This document shows positions 1 through 7,272 of a DNA stretch of 11,993 nucleotides, piece by piece. Within the stretch, counting starts at the first letter, position 1. Every line of letters begins with the position of its first letter. The translations under genes were made by a program, and so were the position numbers. The notes beneath the pieces were generated by a model, which made no database searches, had not been told where the DNA came from, and worked only from the letters and a program-made list of their open reading frames with translations. The stretch is taken from positions 1 to 11,993 of the forward strand of contig CAKSGA010000074.1 in NCBI GenBank assembly GCA_934454435.1. The letters run 5' to 3'. Source of the DNA: an uncultured Oscillospiraceae bacterium. GTDB taxonomy: Bacteria > Bacillota > Clostridia > Oscillospirales > Ruminococcaceae.

Positions 1-1340
1 TAACCGCCCTCACTAACGAGGGCAGCGGCGTGGGACATTACGGCGCAGACGAAAGCTCCCGGGGAATGGCGGTTTTCGTGCCGTTTACGGCGGTGGGGGA
101 CGTCATTTCGTGCCACATCGTCAAGGTGCTCAAAAGCTACGCCTACGGGCGGGCCGAGAAGCTCATAACCGCTTCGCCGGACAGGGTGGAGAATGACTGC
201 CCGGTCTATGCAAGGTGCGGCGGGTGCTGCTTCCGGCATATCTCGTATGAGGCGGAGCTCCGGGCAAAGGAGGGCTTTGTGCGGGACGCTTTCGGACGTA
301 TCGGCGGGCTTTCCCCGGAGCTTCTCCCGATTTGCGGGAGCGAGGTCCCGCACGGGTACCGCAACAAGCTCCAGATGCCTGTTGCAAAGCAGGACGGCAA
401 GACTGTATGCGGGTTTTATTCCGAGCGCAGCCACAGGGTCAACCCGGTGGAAAGCTGCGCACTCCAGCCGGAGATCTTTGCGGAGATGACCGGGTTCGTC
501 ACGGAACAGGCGGACAGGCTCCACATTTCGGTCTATAACGAGGAAAAGCATGAGGGCGTGCTCAGGCACATTTACCTCCGCCGGGGACATTACAGCGGGG
601 AGACCTGCCTGTGCCTGGTAGCAAGGAGAAGGGTCCCGGAGTTCGACAGGCTCGCAAGGAGCATTGCTGAGCGGTTTCCGCAGATAACCGGCGTGGTGCT
701 GAACATCAACCGTGAGCGTACCAACGTTATTCTCGGCGATGAGGAGCAGGTGCTTTTCGGCAGGGCGGAGATAAACGACACGATGTGCGGCGTGCAGGTC
801 AGCATATCGCCGAAGTCTTTCTACCAGGTGAACACACCTGCTGCGGAGGCGCTCTACAGGCAGGCTGCGGAATTTGCCGAGCCGGAGGGGAAGCTGCTGC
901 TGGACCTTTACTGCGGCGCCGGGACGATAGGCCTTTCCATGGCGGGAGCCGCACGGCGCCTTATCGGTGCGGAGATAGTTCCCCAGGCGGTGGAGAACGC
1001 AAGAGAGAACGCAAAGCGGAACTCCGTCACGAATGCGGAGTTCATATGCGCTGACGCTGGTCAGGCGGCCAAACGCCTGGAGGAAAGCGGCGAGCGCCCG
1101 GACGTGATAGTTCTTGACCCGCCGAGAAAAGGGTGCAGTGAAGATACGCTTACCGCATGTGCCGGAATGCAGCCGGAGCGGATAGTCATGATCTCCTGCA
1201 ATGCGGCTACTGCGGCAAGGGACTGCAAGCGCCTTTCGGAGCTGGGCTACACCGCAGCAAAGGTACGTCCGTTTGATCTCTTCCCGAGGACGAGCCATGT
1301 GGAGTGCGTGGTGCTGCTGCTGAAAAAAACAGCAGAGTAA
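1..1340 (+). CDS. rlmD: 23S rRNA (uracil-C5)-methyltransferase, RlmD/RumA family, 5' partial
   Basis: This SAM-dependent enzyme methylates C5 of a uracil in 23S rRNA. The reading frame is open to the left edge (first full codon at base 3) and the codons before the GTG at 30 encode TALTNEGSGV, typical of an N-terminal TRAM domain, so the true start lies outside the window. Counting from that GTG, a [4Fe-4S] cluster is indicated by Cys57, Cys63, Cys66 and Cys143. The SPKSFYQVN motif precedes the SAM-binding loop DLYCGAG (292-298). DPPRKG starts at Asp363. The likely catalytic Cys390 is in ISCN, and Glu425 near the C-terminus matches the family's general base. The usual SCNP motif reads SCNA here. 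In Firmicutes one enzyme of this type (RlmCD) can modify both U747 and U1939, and the sequence alone does not settle which site or sites this one uses. The family is very sure; the exact target is not. Confidence 0.93.
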   Translation, partial: TALTNEGSGVGHYGADESSRGMAVFVPFTAVGDVISCHIVKVLKSYAYGRAEKLITASPDRVENDCPVYARCGGCCFRHISYEAELRAKEGFVRDAFGRIGGLSPELLPICGSEVPHGYRNKLQMPVAKQDGKTVCGFYSERSHRVNPVESCALQPEIFAEMTGFVTEQADRLHISVYNEEKHEGVLRHIYLRRGHYSGETCLCLVARRRVPEFDRLARSIAERFPQITGVVLNINRERTNVILGDEEQVLFGRAEINDTMCGVQVSISPKSFYQVNTPAAEALYRQAAEFAEPEGKLLLDLYCGAGTIGLSMAGAARRLIGAEIVPQAVENARENAKRNSVTNAEFICADAGQAAKRLEESGERPDVIVLDPPRKGCSEDTLTACAGMQPERIVMISCNAATAARDCKRLSELGYTAAKVRPFDLFPRTSHVECVVLLLKKTAE

Positions 1341-1341
1341 C

Positions 1342-1357
1342 ATATAATATTATATAG
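1342..1357 (+). promoter_or_regulatory. Possible -10 box within a 14-bp AT palindrome
   Basis: A consensus TATAAT lies at 1343-1348, inside a perfect 14-bp palindrome ATATAATATTATAT (1342-1355). It sits in the 46-nt gap between the methyltransferase and the transporter gene. No good -35 hexamer is visible 16-18 bases upstream; that stretch is the GC-rich end of the methyltransferase gene. It may be a promoter for the downstream run, possibly regulator-assisted, or simply an AT-rich spacer. Confidence 0.35.
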
Positions 1358-1377
1358 AGAACATAAAGAACAAAATC

Positions 1378-1382
1378 GGAGG
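1378..1382 (+). promoter_or_regulatory. Ribosome binding site of the transporter gene
   Basis: GGAGG ends four bases before the ATG at 1387. The spacing is short, but no other start codon with a better site is nearby, so this fixes the start. Confidence 0.6.
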
Positions 1383-1386
1383 CCAT

Positions 1387-2022
1387 ATGTTTACTGAGAT
1401 AAAAAAGGCAGTGGTATCAGGAATACTGATATCAATAGGTGGCTGCGTGCTTCTCGCAAGCACAAAGGCAGGAATGATGTGGGCGGGAGCCGTTCTGTTT
1501 TCGCTGGGACTTTTTGCGATATGCGAGTACGGCTTCAACCTGTACACCGGTAAGGTCGGCTATATTGCAGAGCACTTCCGGGACGTGAAGTACATAGGAC
1601 TGGTGCTGCTGATACTTGTCGTGAACCTGCTGACCACGTTCGTAATGGGAATCCTGGTGAGCCTCTGCCTGCCGGATATCGCTGAGAGCGCCCGGGCAAG
1701 CTACGCTGCAAAGCTCAGCACTGAGCCGCAGAAGTGGCTGCTTTCCTCTGTCCTGTGCGGTCTGCTGATGTACCTTGCGGTGGATCTGTGGAAGCGTGGC
1801 CAGAAGATCGGCGTATTCCTCTGTGTGCCGGTGTTTATTTTCAGCGGGTTCGACCATTCCATTGCAAATTCGTTCTATAACGGTGCGGCTATCGGCGAGG
1901 ATACATTCTCGCTGAGGAATGTCGCATTCGTGACTGTCGTGGTGCTCGGCAACGCCCTTGGCGGGATGCTGCTGCCCATGCTCACCAGGAAGTGGAAGAA
2001 GTCCCCGGAGAACGCTGGCTGA
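1387..2022 (+). CDS. Formate/nitrite transporter (FNT) family membrane protein, short form
   Basis: This is a predicted inner-membrane channel of the FocA/NirC/FNT family, which moves small monovalent anions such as formate, nitrite or hydrosulfide. Hydrophobic segments lie near residues 8-24, 30-50, 68-93, 117-135, 142-162 and 179-199, consistent with six membrane spans. Family signatures are SGFDHSIAN (153-161), with His157 at the place of the conserved pore histidine, GNALGG (188-193), KWLLSSVLC (116-124) and YTGK (53-56), which replaces the usual FTGN. At 211 residues it is shorter than typical members (about 250-290), with a compact N-terminus and loops. The asparagine that normally follows the cysteine of the fourth span is Gly125. 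The ATG at 1387 has GGAGG four bases upstream. The substrate cannot be told from context, since no formate or nitrite enzyme is next to it. The family call rests on motifs read by eye. Confidence 0.75.
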   Translation: MFTEIKKAVVSGILISIGGCVLLASTKAGMMWAGAVLFSLGLFAICEYGFNLYTGKVGYIAEHFRDVKYIGLVLLILVVNLLTTFVMGILVSLCLPDIAESARASYAAKLSTEPQKWLLSSVLCGLLMYLAVDLWKRGQKIGVFLCVPVFIFSGFDHSIANSFYNGAAIGEDTFSLRNVAFVTVVVLGNALGGMLLPMLTRKWKKSPENAG

Positions 2023-2052
2023 CTGGCTTTTTGACGAAACGGCGGTGAACTT

Positions 2053-2385
2053 GTGAACACATTCAGGGTCGTTATAATGAAACTTGGCTTCGCCGTGCTG
2101 TTTCTGGCGGTTTTTGCCGTTATGCTCGCACTGCTGTGTGCAGCGGTTTTCGGAGTACCGGCGGGGCTGCTGGTGAGCGTGTTCGGGTTAGCTGTGAAGC
2201 TGTTCCGGGCGGAGTTCATCGTGACGTCGCTTTCGGCGGAGGGAATGCTGTTCGGCGGACTTGCCGCAGCGTTCGGGGCGGCTTTCTGCGGGTTCGCTGC
2301 GATGGAGCTCGGGTATCTTATCTCTGGGCTTTACCTGAAAGTGCGCAGGCGCTGCGATATTCTTCTCGGCTGGAAGCCGCTGTAG
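2053..2385 (+). CDS. Small hydrophobic membrane protein of unknown function
   Basis: I do not recognise this 110-residue protein. It starts at a GTG with a weak GGTGA-type ribosome binding site about five bases upstream. Hydrophobic segments lie at about residues 9-30, 33-48 and 65-92. The tail is basic (KVRRR), so the C-terminus is probably cytoplasmic. It begins 30 nt after the transporter gene and ends 14 nt before a membrane-anchored DUF4097-like gene. In many Firmicutes a small membrane protein (often DUF1700) precedes a DUF4097 gene, and this one holds that position, but it does not clearly show the DUF1700 pattern. Codon use matches the neighbours, which supports a real gene. Its function is unknown; a partnership with the next gene is inferred from position only. 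Confidence 0.7.
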   Translation: MNTFRVVIMKLGFAVLFLAVFAVMLALLCAAVFGVPAGLLVSVFGLAVKLFRAEFIVTSLSAEGMLFGGLAAAFGAAFCGFAAMELGYLISGLYLKVRRRCDILLGWKPL

Positions 2386-2387
2386 CT

Positions 2388-2393
2388 GGAGGT
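2388..2393 (+). promoter_or_regulatory. Ribosome binding site fixing the DUF4097-like start
   Basis: GGAGGT is followed by six bases and the ATG at 2400. It selects this ATG over in-frame upstream starts, which would overlap the small membrane protein gene and add a Ser/Arg/Gly-rich, non-natural N-terminus. Confidence 0.75.
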
Positions 2394-2399
2394 GTGGGA

Positions 2400-3194
2400 A
2401 TGAGCCGTGCGGTGATACATAGGTGGCTTATCATTACCGGCGGACTTGCTGCGGCGTTCGCTGCGGCAGCGGTGATTTTCCCCGGGGAGAGTCTGGGTTC
2501 CGCCAGGCAGGGTGACGAGCAGTTTCCGCTGTGCGAGTATATCAGCGTTGACCTGCTCAAGACCCCGGTGACCGTGATACCCTCTGACGGCGACAAGATA
2601 CGCTTCAGCTGGAAGAACGATGTCCCGCTGACTGCGGAGCTCGGTGACAATTCCCTGACGATAACGGAAAGCAGCGAGTTTATGATATCCCTTTTTGCGG
2701 GAGATACCAGCGACTATGGCATGCAGCTGTTCCTCCCCCGGGAGTACTACCGGGACATTGTGATATACACGGCGGCCGGGGAGGTAAGGCTCGGGGACAT
2801 CGACAGCGACCGTATCACAGTCGTGACGAACAGCGGCAGGATAATTTCAGAGAACACACGTTCGCTGTGCAGCCTGGCGACCGGCAGCGGAGATATAGAG
2901 CTTGATTTCTACAGTGTGATAACCGGCAGCAGCATTCAGTCAAGAAGCGGAAATGCAACTCTGACGTTCCCTAAGGGCAGCAGTGTTGCGCTGGATTTTG
3001 AAACTGACACCGGAGAGCTCCGCACGGATCTGCTGAGCGGCAGTTTCCCCGGGAGCCATATGTACAGCTTCAACGGCGGCGGTCACCTGATAAGTGCGTC
3101 GCTGGAGAGCGGCACTCTTACAGTAAGTGAAAAGGAAGATCAAGGAGGGCGTGAAGATGAAAACCTACAGACAGCAGCTTATCATAACCAGTGA
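2400..3194 (+). CDS. Membrane-anchored DUF4097-like beta-repeat protein
   Basis: This 264-residue protein has a single N-terminal membrane anchor or uncleaved signal (about residues 9-27, Ala-rich), followed by a predicted extracellular domain. From about residue 115 it shows repeated short beta-strand units of the DUF4097 (putative adhesin) kind: GEVRLGDID, TNSGRII, GSGDIELDF, SRSGNATLTF, DTGELRTDL and ESGTLTV. Such proteins are thought to fold as a beta-solenoid; their biochemical role is unknown, and they are often linked to envelope stress or to PadR-type regulators. No PadR gene is in this window. The start at 2400 has a good ribosome binding site. The last 12 or so codons overlap the next gene, so the tail after TVSEKED (QGGREDENLQTAAYHNQ) is set partly by the neighbour's ribosome binding site and start region. 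The family is fairly sure; the function is not known. Confidence 0.75.
   Translation: MSRAVIHRWLIITGGLAAAFAAAAVIFPGESLGSARQGDEQFPLCEYISVDLLKTPVTVIPSDGDKIRFSWKNDVPLTAELGDNSLTITESSEFMISLFAGDTSDYGMQLFLPREYYRDIVIYTAAGEVRLGDIDSDRITVVTNSGRIISENTRSLCSLATGSGDIELDFYSVITGSSIQSRSGNATLTFPKGSSVALDFETDTGELRTDLLSGSFPGSHMYSFNGGGHLISASLESGTLTVSEKEDQGGREDENLQTAAYHNQ
3142..3149 (+). promoter_or_regulatory. Ribosome binding site of the YjbQ-like gene, inside the upstream gene
   Basis: AAGGAGGG is followed by seven bases and the ATG at 3157. It lies within the last codons of the DUF4097-like gene. This decides for ATG 3157 over the in-frame GTG codons at 3127 and 3151. Confidence 0.75.
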
Positions 3195-3564
3195 CCAGCC
3201 GGAGCAGTTCCTGAACCTTTCGTATGAGGTGGAGGAGTGCGTCCGCAGGAGCCTGATAAACGACGGGCTCTGCGTGGTGTATTCCCAGCACACGACCTCT
3301 GCGGTGTTCCTGGAGAACGACCGTGAGGAGCTTTACGCTGACTGGTCGGAGATGCTGAAAAAGATAGTCCCCGGCGAGAGCAAGTATAAGGTGGACTATT
3401 CCAGTGCCGGCGCAGCCCACATGAAGCAGATGCTCCTTGGCTCCGGCGTGACGGTGCCGATAACCGACGGCAGACTGGAGCTGGGTCCGAGGCAGTACAT
3501 AATGTACGGCGATTTTGACGGCTGCCGTGAGAAGATCGTGCTGGTGAAGATCATTGGCGAGTAA
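3157..3564 (+). CDS. YjbQ/UPF0047 family protein (secondary thiamine-phosphate synthase family)
   Basis: This small cytoplasmic protein of 135 residues has the normal length for the YjbQ/UPF0047 family. Family marks are QHTTSAVFLEND (44-55, with His45), the SAGAAHMKQMLLGSGVTVPI region (83-102, with His88) and the C-terminal part GRLELGPRQYIMYGDFDG (105-122). The E. coli YjbQ protein can act weakly as a thiamine-phosphate synthase, which is the source of the database name; the true role of the family is not settled. No thiamine gene is nearby. The gene overlaps the DUF4097-like gene by 38 nt, and its TAA stop shares one base with the ATG of the next gene, so it is probably translated from the same mRNA as its neighbours. 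The family call is firm and the function weak. Confidence 0.88.
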   Translation: MKTYRQQLIITSDQPEQFLNLSYEVEECVRRSLINDGLCVVYSQHTTSAVFLENDREELYADWSEMLKKIVPGESKYKVDYSSAGAAHMKQMLLGSGVTVPITDGRLELGPRQYIMYGDFDGCREKIVLVKIIGE

Positions 3565-4514
3565 TGGAGCGTGAGGTTTCAGCGATGCTGTCAGTTATAA
3601 TCCCATCATTCAATGAGAACGAGAACATCCGCCGCACCGCCGGGGTCATAGCCGGGGTGATGAAAGAAGCGGGGATAGAGTACGAGCTGCTGTTCGTGGA
3701 CGACGGCTCGAAGGACTCCACCTGGGCAGAGATATGCGCTGCGCATGAGCAGGACGCCTGCGTGCGGGGTCTGGGATTTTCGAGGAATTTCGGCAAGGAG
3801 GGCGCAATTTTTGCCGGGCTGAAGAATGCCCGGGGCGACTGCGCAGTTGTTATAGACTGCGACCTGCAGCACCCGCCGGAGCTCATACCGCAGATGTATG
3901 CGCTGTGGCAGGGCGGCGCCGAGGTGGTCGAAGCCGTGAAGCGTTCCCGGGGCAGGGAGGGTCTGTTCCACAAGCTGTTTGCAAGGAGCTTCTACAAGAT
4001 GATGAAGAGTTCCTCCGGCATAAATCTGGACGGCGCCAGCGACTTCAAGCTGATGGACAGAAAGGTCATAAACGCCCTGAACGAGCTGCCGGAGCGTATC
4101 ACGTTCTTCCGGGCGCTCTCCAGCTGGGTCGGGTTCACCACCGAGCGTGTGGAATTCGATGTGCAGCCCCGGGCGGCGGGGAAGAGCAAGTTCAGCATGA
4201 AGAGCCTGTTCAGGTTCGCACTGAACAATATCACCTCGTTCACGGACGTTCCGATAAGGCTCATAACCTGGGTCGGGGCGATATTCGGCATTATGGCGGT
4301 GGTGCTTGGCATTCAGACGCTGGTGAAGTATTTCAGCGGGCAGTCTGCTGAGGGGTTCTCCACGGTGATACTGCTGATACTCATTACGGGCGCCTGCGTG
4401 CTGCTGGGCGTTGGCGTGATAGGGTACTACCTCTCGAAGATATACGAGGAGATAAAGCAGCGCCCCAGGTACATCATCGCAAGACATATCGGAGAGGAGC
4501 ACACAGATGGATAA
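3564..4514 (+). CDS. GT2 family membrane glycosyltransferase, GtrB/CsbB/DPM1-like
   Basis: This enzyme probably transfers a sugar from a nucleotide donor to undecaprenyl phosphate on the inner face of the membrane. Numbered from ATG 3564, the GT-A domain shows SVIIPSFNENENI (10-22), VDDGS (45-49), the metal-binding DCD (98-100) followed by LQHPPE, and the RAAGKSKFS motif (203-211). Two membrane spans follow (about 232-256 and 267-290). The end, YLSKIYEEIKQRPRYII (289-305), is typical of polyprenyl-phosphate sugar transferases. The length (316) is normal. The first ATG overlaps the YjbQ stop by one base; the ATG at 3585 has TGAGG eight bases upstream and gives the more usual N-terminus MLSVIIP, so it may be the real start. 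The gene overlaps the next (YfhO) by 8 nt. B. subtilis CsbB/YfhO is the known parallel pair. The sugar is unknown. Confidence 0.9.
   Translation: MEREVSAMLSVIIPSFNENENIRRTAGVIAGVMKEAGIEYELLFVDDGSKDSTWAEICAAHEQDACVRGLGFSRNFGKEGAIFAGLKNARGDCAVVIDCDLQHPPELIPQMYALWQGGAEVVEAVKRSRGREGLFHKLFARSFYKMMKSSSGINLDGASDFKLMDRKVINALNELPERITFFRALSSWVGFTTERVEFDVQPRAAGKSKFSMKSLFRFALNNITSFTDVPIRLITWVGAIFGIMAVVLGIQTLVKYFSGQSAEGFSTVILLILITGACVLLGVGVIGYYLSKIYEEIKQRPRYIIARHIGEEHTDG
4494..4499 (+). promoter_or_regulatory. Ribosome binding site of the YfhO-family gene
   Basis: GAGGAG is followed by seven bases and the ATG at 4507. It lies inside the 3' end of the glycosyltransferase gene, consistent with coupled translation of the two. 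Confidence 0.65.
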
Positions 4515-7230
4515 AAACACCACGATAGCGGCGGCAAAGCGTGTGTTCAGCCGCATTGGAAAAGCTCTTTCAGACAGCCGGGCGTACTGGCTGTCTTTTC
4601 TGCTGCCTGTGGCGATACTGTTCGTTTCGTACATCATATTTCAGGTGTGGCCGTTCGGGGAGCGCTCCGTGCTTTCCCTGGACCTGAACGCACAGTACGT
4701 TTACTACTACGACTACATGTATGATGTGTTCGCCGGGAAAGAGAGCCTGTTCTACAGCTGGAGCCGTAATCTGTCCGGCGAGTTCATGGGAATAATCGGG
4801 TACTACCTTGCAAGCCCGTTCAACTTCCTGGTGTGGATATATCCCCGGGAGATGATAACCGAAGGACTTATGACGATGATGCTCGCAAAGGCAGGCGCAG
4901 CGGGGCTTTCCTGTGCGTTCTTCCTGAGAAAGCACCGCAGCTGCGACCGCATGACCACCGTGCTTTTTTCGGTGATGTGGGCGCTGTGCGGGTTCTTCAT
5001 CGTGCAGACCATGAACCCCATGTGGCTGGACGGCCTGGTGGCTCTCCCGCTGGTGGCCATGGGCGTGGAGCGCATCTGCGACAATCGGAAGTTCCTGCTG
5101 TATGTCGTTTCACTGGTGTACATTTTCGTTGCAAACTTCTACATCGGGTACATGACAGGAATTTTCTCGGCACTGTATTTCCTGTGGTACCTTGCTTCCG
5201 GCAGGAGCAGGAACCGGTATGCCGGCGAGTACTGCGGCTCGGTGCTGATGTACGGCGGAAGCTCGGTGTGTGCGATACTCATGTCCTGCTTCATGCTGCT
5301 GCCGGTGTACAAGTCGCTCTCCAACGGCAAGTTCGAGTTCTCAGATCCGGATTATTCCCTGGCGGAGAACTTCAATATCGCTGACATCTTCATAAAGCTG
5401 TTCCCCACGGAATACGACACGGTGCGTATGGAGGGTATGCCTGCCCTGTACTGCGGCACTCTTGCGCTGGTCTGCGCCGTGATGTACTTTACCTGCCGCC
5501 GGTTCACCGCAAGGGAGCGGATCTCAAGCGGCGTGCTGCTCGGCATTATGATCCTGTTCATGTACATCAGACCCCTCGACATGCTGTGGCACGGCGGTCA
5601 GATGCCGAACTGGCTCCCATACCGCTATTCGTTCATGATCAGTTTTCTGCTGATAGTGTTCGGTGCGGAGGCGTTCGGGAAGTTACGTAAAATACCCGGG
5701 CGGAGCTTTGCGACAGCATTCATGATACTGCTTGCAATGCTGCTTTACGCCGATCTCATAGACGATAACGAACACTACGAGCCGGTGCTGACAGTAGTCG
5801 TTCCGCTGCTGATACTTGTCGTGATCATTATAACTGCATGGGTGTACCGTAAGAACTACAATAATAAGGCAGTCTGCCTTCTGCTTGCTATTTTTGTGTG
5901 CGCCGAAACAGGACTAAACACGGTGCAGTCCCTGTATCAGATGCATGATGATATCGTGTTCTCCACCCGTGAGAGCTACCGCTGGGATATCCCGCTGACC
6001 CGTGAGGTCACGGAGCAGATACACGAGATGGATGACGGCTTCTACCGCATGGAAAAGACGTTCCACCGCTGCGTGAATGACCCGATAGCGCTGAGAATGT
6101 ACGGCATGAGCCACAGTTCCAGTACGCTCAACGCCAAGTCCATCGAGCTGCTGAAGTCCCTGGGATTTTCGGGGCGGGAGCACTACACGAGATATGACGG
6201 TGCGACACTGCTCACGGACGATATCTTCGGCGTGAAGTACGTTCTCGCAACAGATCAAAGGACTGTGCCTTATACCGAAACTATCCCGGTGGAAACAGAC
6301 ACGGCAATAAAGGTCTACAAGAACGACGATGCCCTCCCGATAGCATACCTTGCTGATGAGAGTATCATCGGGTTCAACATGGACGAGTACTCGCCGTTCC
6401 AGGCACAGAACAAGCTGGCGGTCATGCTTTCGGGCAACAAGGGTACGGCGGTGTTCAAAGCGATAGACGATGTGGAGTTCGACAGTGAGAATATCCGCAT
6501 AGGCTCCACAACGGACGCCCATTACAGCTACAAGAAGTCCAACGAGGACGCTGACGCATGGGTGGAGTACACCATCACTGCCCAGGCGGACGGACCGATA
6601 TACATGTTCCTCCCGACCAAGTATGAGCGGGAAACACAGTTGTTCGTCAACGATATCTACCGTGGAAATTACTTCCTGTATGAAAATCACAGCATAGAGT
6701 ACCTCGGGACCTATGAAAAGGGTCAGCAGCTGCGGGTGAAGCTCAGGCTGCTGGACAAGGCGGTATATTACACGAATGCGTGGTTCTATTACCTCGACCA
6801 GTCCATTCTGGACAAGTTCGACACTGCCATGCAGGGACTTAACGCTGCGACCACAGTCACCAGGACCGGCGGCAGCACACTGACCATAGACGTTGACGCC
6901 GCAAAGGACTGCGCCCTGTTTACAACGATTCCGCTTGAAGAGGGCTGGACTGCCACGATAGACGGCGAGCCGGTCAGCCTAAAGACCTGCCTGTCGAAGT
7001 CGCTTATCTGTCTGCAGGTCAGCGAGGGAAAGCACACGATCGTTCTTGATTTCAAGCCTGCGGGACTGAGTACGGGTCTGCTTCTGACCGCCGCCGGAAT
7101 GATAGGGCTTGCGGTGATGATAGTCCTGTGCGACTATCTCAGCAGAAAGGGACGTAAGGCTCCGGAAGCCGAACAAATCGAAGCTGAGCCCGACGTAACT
7201 GAGCCGAATGACAAAAACGGCGACACATGA
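4507..7230 (+). CDS. YfhO-family polytopic membrane protein, probable GT-C type glycosyltransferase
   Basis: This 907-residue protein likely moves a sugar from a lipid carrier to a cell-surface polymer on the outer face of the membrane. The first span is at about 28-48. It is followed by SLDLNAQYVYYYDY (57-70), where Asp59 sits at the usual position of the catalytic acid of GT-C enzymes. About ten more hydrophobic spans run to about residue 470. From about 480 a soluble domain carries YfhO-typical text: YRMEK, CVNDPIALRMYGM, the SSSTLN stretch, DDIFGVKYVL, then GW (813-814), DGEPV (819-823) and EGKHTI. A last span (about 856-876) leads to an acidic cytoplasmic tail. In B. subtilis, YfhO works with the GT2 enzyme CsbB to glycosylate lipoteichoic acid. 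The gene overlaps GT2 by 8 nt and ends just before a strong terminator. The family is sure; acceptor and sugar are unknown. Confidence 0.9.
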   Translation: MDKNTTIAAAKRVFSRIGKALSDSRAYWLSFLLPVAILFVSYIIFQVWPFGERSVLSLDLNAQYVYYYDYMYDVFAGKESLFYSWSRNLSGEFMGIIGYYLASPFNFLVWIYPREMITEGLMTMMLAKAGAAGLSCAFFLRKHRSCDRMTTVLFSVMWALCGFFIVQTMNPMWLDGLVALPLVAMGVERICDNRKFLLYVVSLVYIFVANFYIGYMTGIFSALYFLWYLASGRSRNRYAGEYCGSVLMYGGSSVCAILMSCFMLLPVYKSLSNGKFEFSDPDYSLAENFNIADIFIKLFPTEYDTVRMEGMPALYCGTLALVCAVMYFTCRRFTARERISSGVLLGIMILFMYIRPLDMLWHGGQMPNWLPYRYSFMISFLLIVFGAEAFGKLRKIPGRSFATAFMILLAMLLYADLIDDNEHYEPVLTVVVPLLILVVIIITAWVYRKNYNNKAVCLLLAIFVCAETGLNTVQSLYQMHDDIVFSTRESYRWDIPLTREVTEQIHEMDDGFYRMEKTFHRCVNDPIALRMYGMSHSSSTLNAKSIELLKSLGFSGREHYTRYDGATLLTDDIFGVKYVLATDQRTVPYTETIPVETDTAIKVYKNDDALPIAYLADESIIGFNMDEYSPFQAQNKLAVMLSGNKGTAVFKAIDDVEFDSENIRIGSTTDAHYSYKKSNEDADAWVEYTITAQADGPIYMFLPTKYERETQLFVNDIYRGNYFLYENHSIEYLGTYEKGQQLRVKLRLLDKAVYYTNAWFYYLDQSILDKFDTAMQGLNAATTVTRTGGSTLTIDVDAAKDCALFTTIPLEEGWTATIDGEPVSLKTCLSKSLICLQVSEGKHTIVLDFKPAGLSTGLLLTAAGMIGLAVMIVLCDYLSRKGRKAPEAEQIEAEPDVTEPNDKNGDT

Positions 7231-7238
7231 TAAATAGC

Positions 7239-7272
7239 AAACAGCAGGGCGGAATGATCCGCCCTGTTGTTT
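7239..7272. terminator. Bidirectional rho-independent terminator between convergent genes
   Basis: A 15-bp stem (7239-7253 with 7258-7272, one G-T wobble) encloses a 4-base ATGA loop. The stem core is GGGCGGA/TCCGCCC with A-rich and T-rich outer ends, and T-rich sequence continues on the right. It closes the + strand run 8 bases after the YfhO stop. On the - strand it overlaps the stop of the regulator gene by two bases and is followed by a moderately T-rich stretch. It can serve both directions. Confidence 0.9.

Noticed and set aside
30..32. GTG at 30 as the start of the methyltransferase
   Set aside because: The codons before it encode conserved TRAM-domain residues, so the frame runs in from outside the window.
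2136..2399. In-frame upstream extension of the DUF4097-like gene
   Set aside because: It would overlap almost the whole small membrane protein gene, and the extra residues are Arg/Gly/Ser-rich without structure. ATG 2400 has a proper ribosome binding site and gives a natural membrane anchor.
3127..3156. In-frame GTG starts at 3127 and 3151 for the YjbQ-like gene
   Set aside because: ATG 3157 has AAGGAGGG at ideal spacing and gives the family's usual N-terminus.
3606..4637. Open frame of 343 codons on the - strand opposite the glycosyltransferase gene
   Set aside because: It is the antisense shadow of a clear GT2 gene; its product is rich in His, Arg, Pro and Gln, has no family motif, and spans the GT2/YfhO junction.
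5914..6690. Open frame of 258 codons on the - strand inside the YfhO-family gene
   Set aside because: It lies fully inside a well-supported gene, has no good ribosome binding site, and its composition fits an antisense reading.
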